From JAFGHJ01 sp964631335 (GTDB taxonomy: Bacteria > Hydrothermota > UBA3072): DNA of 6,007 nt. Positions 5,640 to 6,007 of this stretch are shown piece by piece. The notes beneath the pieces are model-generated. The model made no database searches, had not been told where the DNA came from, and saw only the letters and a list, made by a program, of their open reading frames with translations. The stretch is taken from the NCBI GenBank assembly GCA_964631335.1, contig CAZVXD010000110.1, positions 1-6,007 on the forward strand, in the 5' to 3' direction. The stretch's first letter is position 1, and every line of letters starts with the position of its first letter. The translations under genes were made by a program, and so were the position numbers.

Positions 5640-5667
5640 TAAAACCTAAAACCAAAGACCTAAAACC
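5640..5667 (+). repeat. 7-bp tandem repeat TAAAACC, four copies
   Basis: TAAAACC, TAAAACC, AAAGACC and TAAAACC follow one another without gaps, just upstream of the plus-strand promoter. The motif resembles the TYGAAACC units flanking the four-helix-bundle gene but has a 7-bp instead of an 8-bp period. Function unknown. Confidence 0.65.
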
Positions 5668-5680
5668 CATATTTTCCCCC

Positions 5681-5708
5681 TTGACAGATTAACGAAATCC
5701 ATTATTAT
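5681..5708 (+). promoter_or_regulatory. Sigma70-type promoter for the probable PEP carboxykinase gene
   Basis: A perfect -35 TTGACA (5681-5686), a 16-nt spacer, and -10 TATTAT (5703-5708) point to transcription from about 5715. This leaves a leader of roughly 90 nt before the start codon at 5808. The leader contains two copies of CAAAAATCAG (5719-5728, 5766-5775) and two of ATATTCA (5737-5743, 5758-5764). Confidence 0.65.
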
Positions 5709-5795
5709 CCCCAAGGGTCAAAAATCAGATGGTAGAATATTCATTAAAAATGGGTTTATATTCAACAAAAATCAGCCTCCCCGGAACATAGCAAA

Positions 5796-5802
5796 GAGGA
5801 GG
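5796..5802 (+). promoter_or_regulatory. Strong Shine-Dalgarno GAGGAGG setting a TTG start
   Basis: GAGGAGG lies 5 nt before the TTG at 5808-5810. No ATG or GTG in that frame is similarly placed, so this site decides the start codon of the downstream gene. Confidence 0.75.
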
Positions 5803-5807
5803 ATAAG

Positions 5808-6007
5808 TTGTTTCCAAAAGTTTTGAAAAGCAGGCTTGAAAAAGAACAATATGAAAAATTAGTGAAGATCGATAATCCTGAACTTCACCGATTCATCGCA
5901 AAATATATAGAACATTGCAATCCCGAAAAAGTTTTCGTTTGTTCCGACTCTGAAAAAGATATTAAATACATAAGAGAAATATCTGTTAAGAACGGAGAGG
6001 AAATATC
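5808..6007 (+). CDS. pckG: Probable phosphoenolpyruvate carboxykinase (GTP), N-terminal 66 residues
   Basis: The frame opens at a TTG with an excellent ribosome binding site and stays open to the window edge. The 66 readable residues include NPELHRFIAKYIEHCNPEKV (23-42) and VFVCSDSEKDIKYIREISVK, ending NGEEI. This resembles the N-terminal region of GTP-type PEP carboxykinase, where a helix ending in C-x-P-x-x-V is followed by a short strand and a D/G-S-E-x-(D/E) segment. The enzyme interconverts oxaloacetate and phosphoenolpyruvate using GTP/GDP in gluconeogenesis or anaplerosis. The full protein would be around 600 residues, and its catalytic motifs (P-loop kinase-1a, GTP-binding) lie outside the window, so the call rests on the N-terminus alone. 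It is transcribed divergently from tRNA-Pro(GGG) and its operon across a 270-bp spacer. Confidence 0.72.
   Translation, partial: MFPKVLKSRLEKEQYEKLVKIDNPELHRFIAKYIEHCNPEKVFVCSDSEKDIKYIREISVKNGEEI

Overview
This AT-rich window looks like chromosome from an uncultured diderm bacterium. It holds a compact minus-strand run of core genes with overlapping starts and stops. A LpxL/HtrB-type acyltransferase points to an outer membrane, and the orphan 23S-IVP four-helix-bundle gene is a type often seen in candidate phyla. An Omnitrophota-like origin is my best guess from gene content and style, but it is an inference and not shown by any marker here.

Layout from right to left, minus strand: tRNA-Pro(GGG) (5463-5537) with its own sigma70-type promoter; a lysophospholipid/lipid A acyltransferase (4587-5426); a family 2 glycosyltransferase (3919-4590, sharing ATGA with the acyltransferase); surE (3185-3928, overlapping the glycosyltransferase by 10 nt); pcm (2542-3162, possibly starting at 3189); tRNA-Pro(CGG) (2477-2551), whose first 10 nt contain the pcm stop codon; an orphan four-helix-bundle gene (1925-2296) framed by inverted arrays of a degenerate 8-bp repeat; murJ (403-1887); and scpB (1-436, cut by the window edge), overlapping murJ by 34 nt. 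On the plus strand at the right end, a divergent promoter drives the start of a probable GTP-dependent PEP carboxykinase gene (5808 to the window end).

The genes group by theme. The acyltransferase and glycosyltransferase probably act on one envelope glycolipid. SurE and Pcm are the classic nucleotidase and protein-repair pair. MurJ flips lipid II for peptidoglycan synthesis, and ScpB belongs to the condensin-like chromosome-segregation complex. The only convincing minus-strand promoter I see lies directly in front of tRNA-Pro(GGG), so that tRNA may head a mixed tRNA/mRNA transcript that ends, or is processed, at the second proline tRNA.

I see no CRISPR array, transposase or complete new defence system. 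The points most worth a second look are the pcm stop codon buried in a tRNA, the inverted 8-bp repeat arrays around the orphan four-helix-bundle gene, and a possible AUU start codon for pcm.
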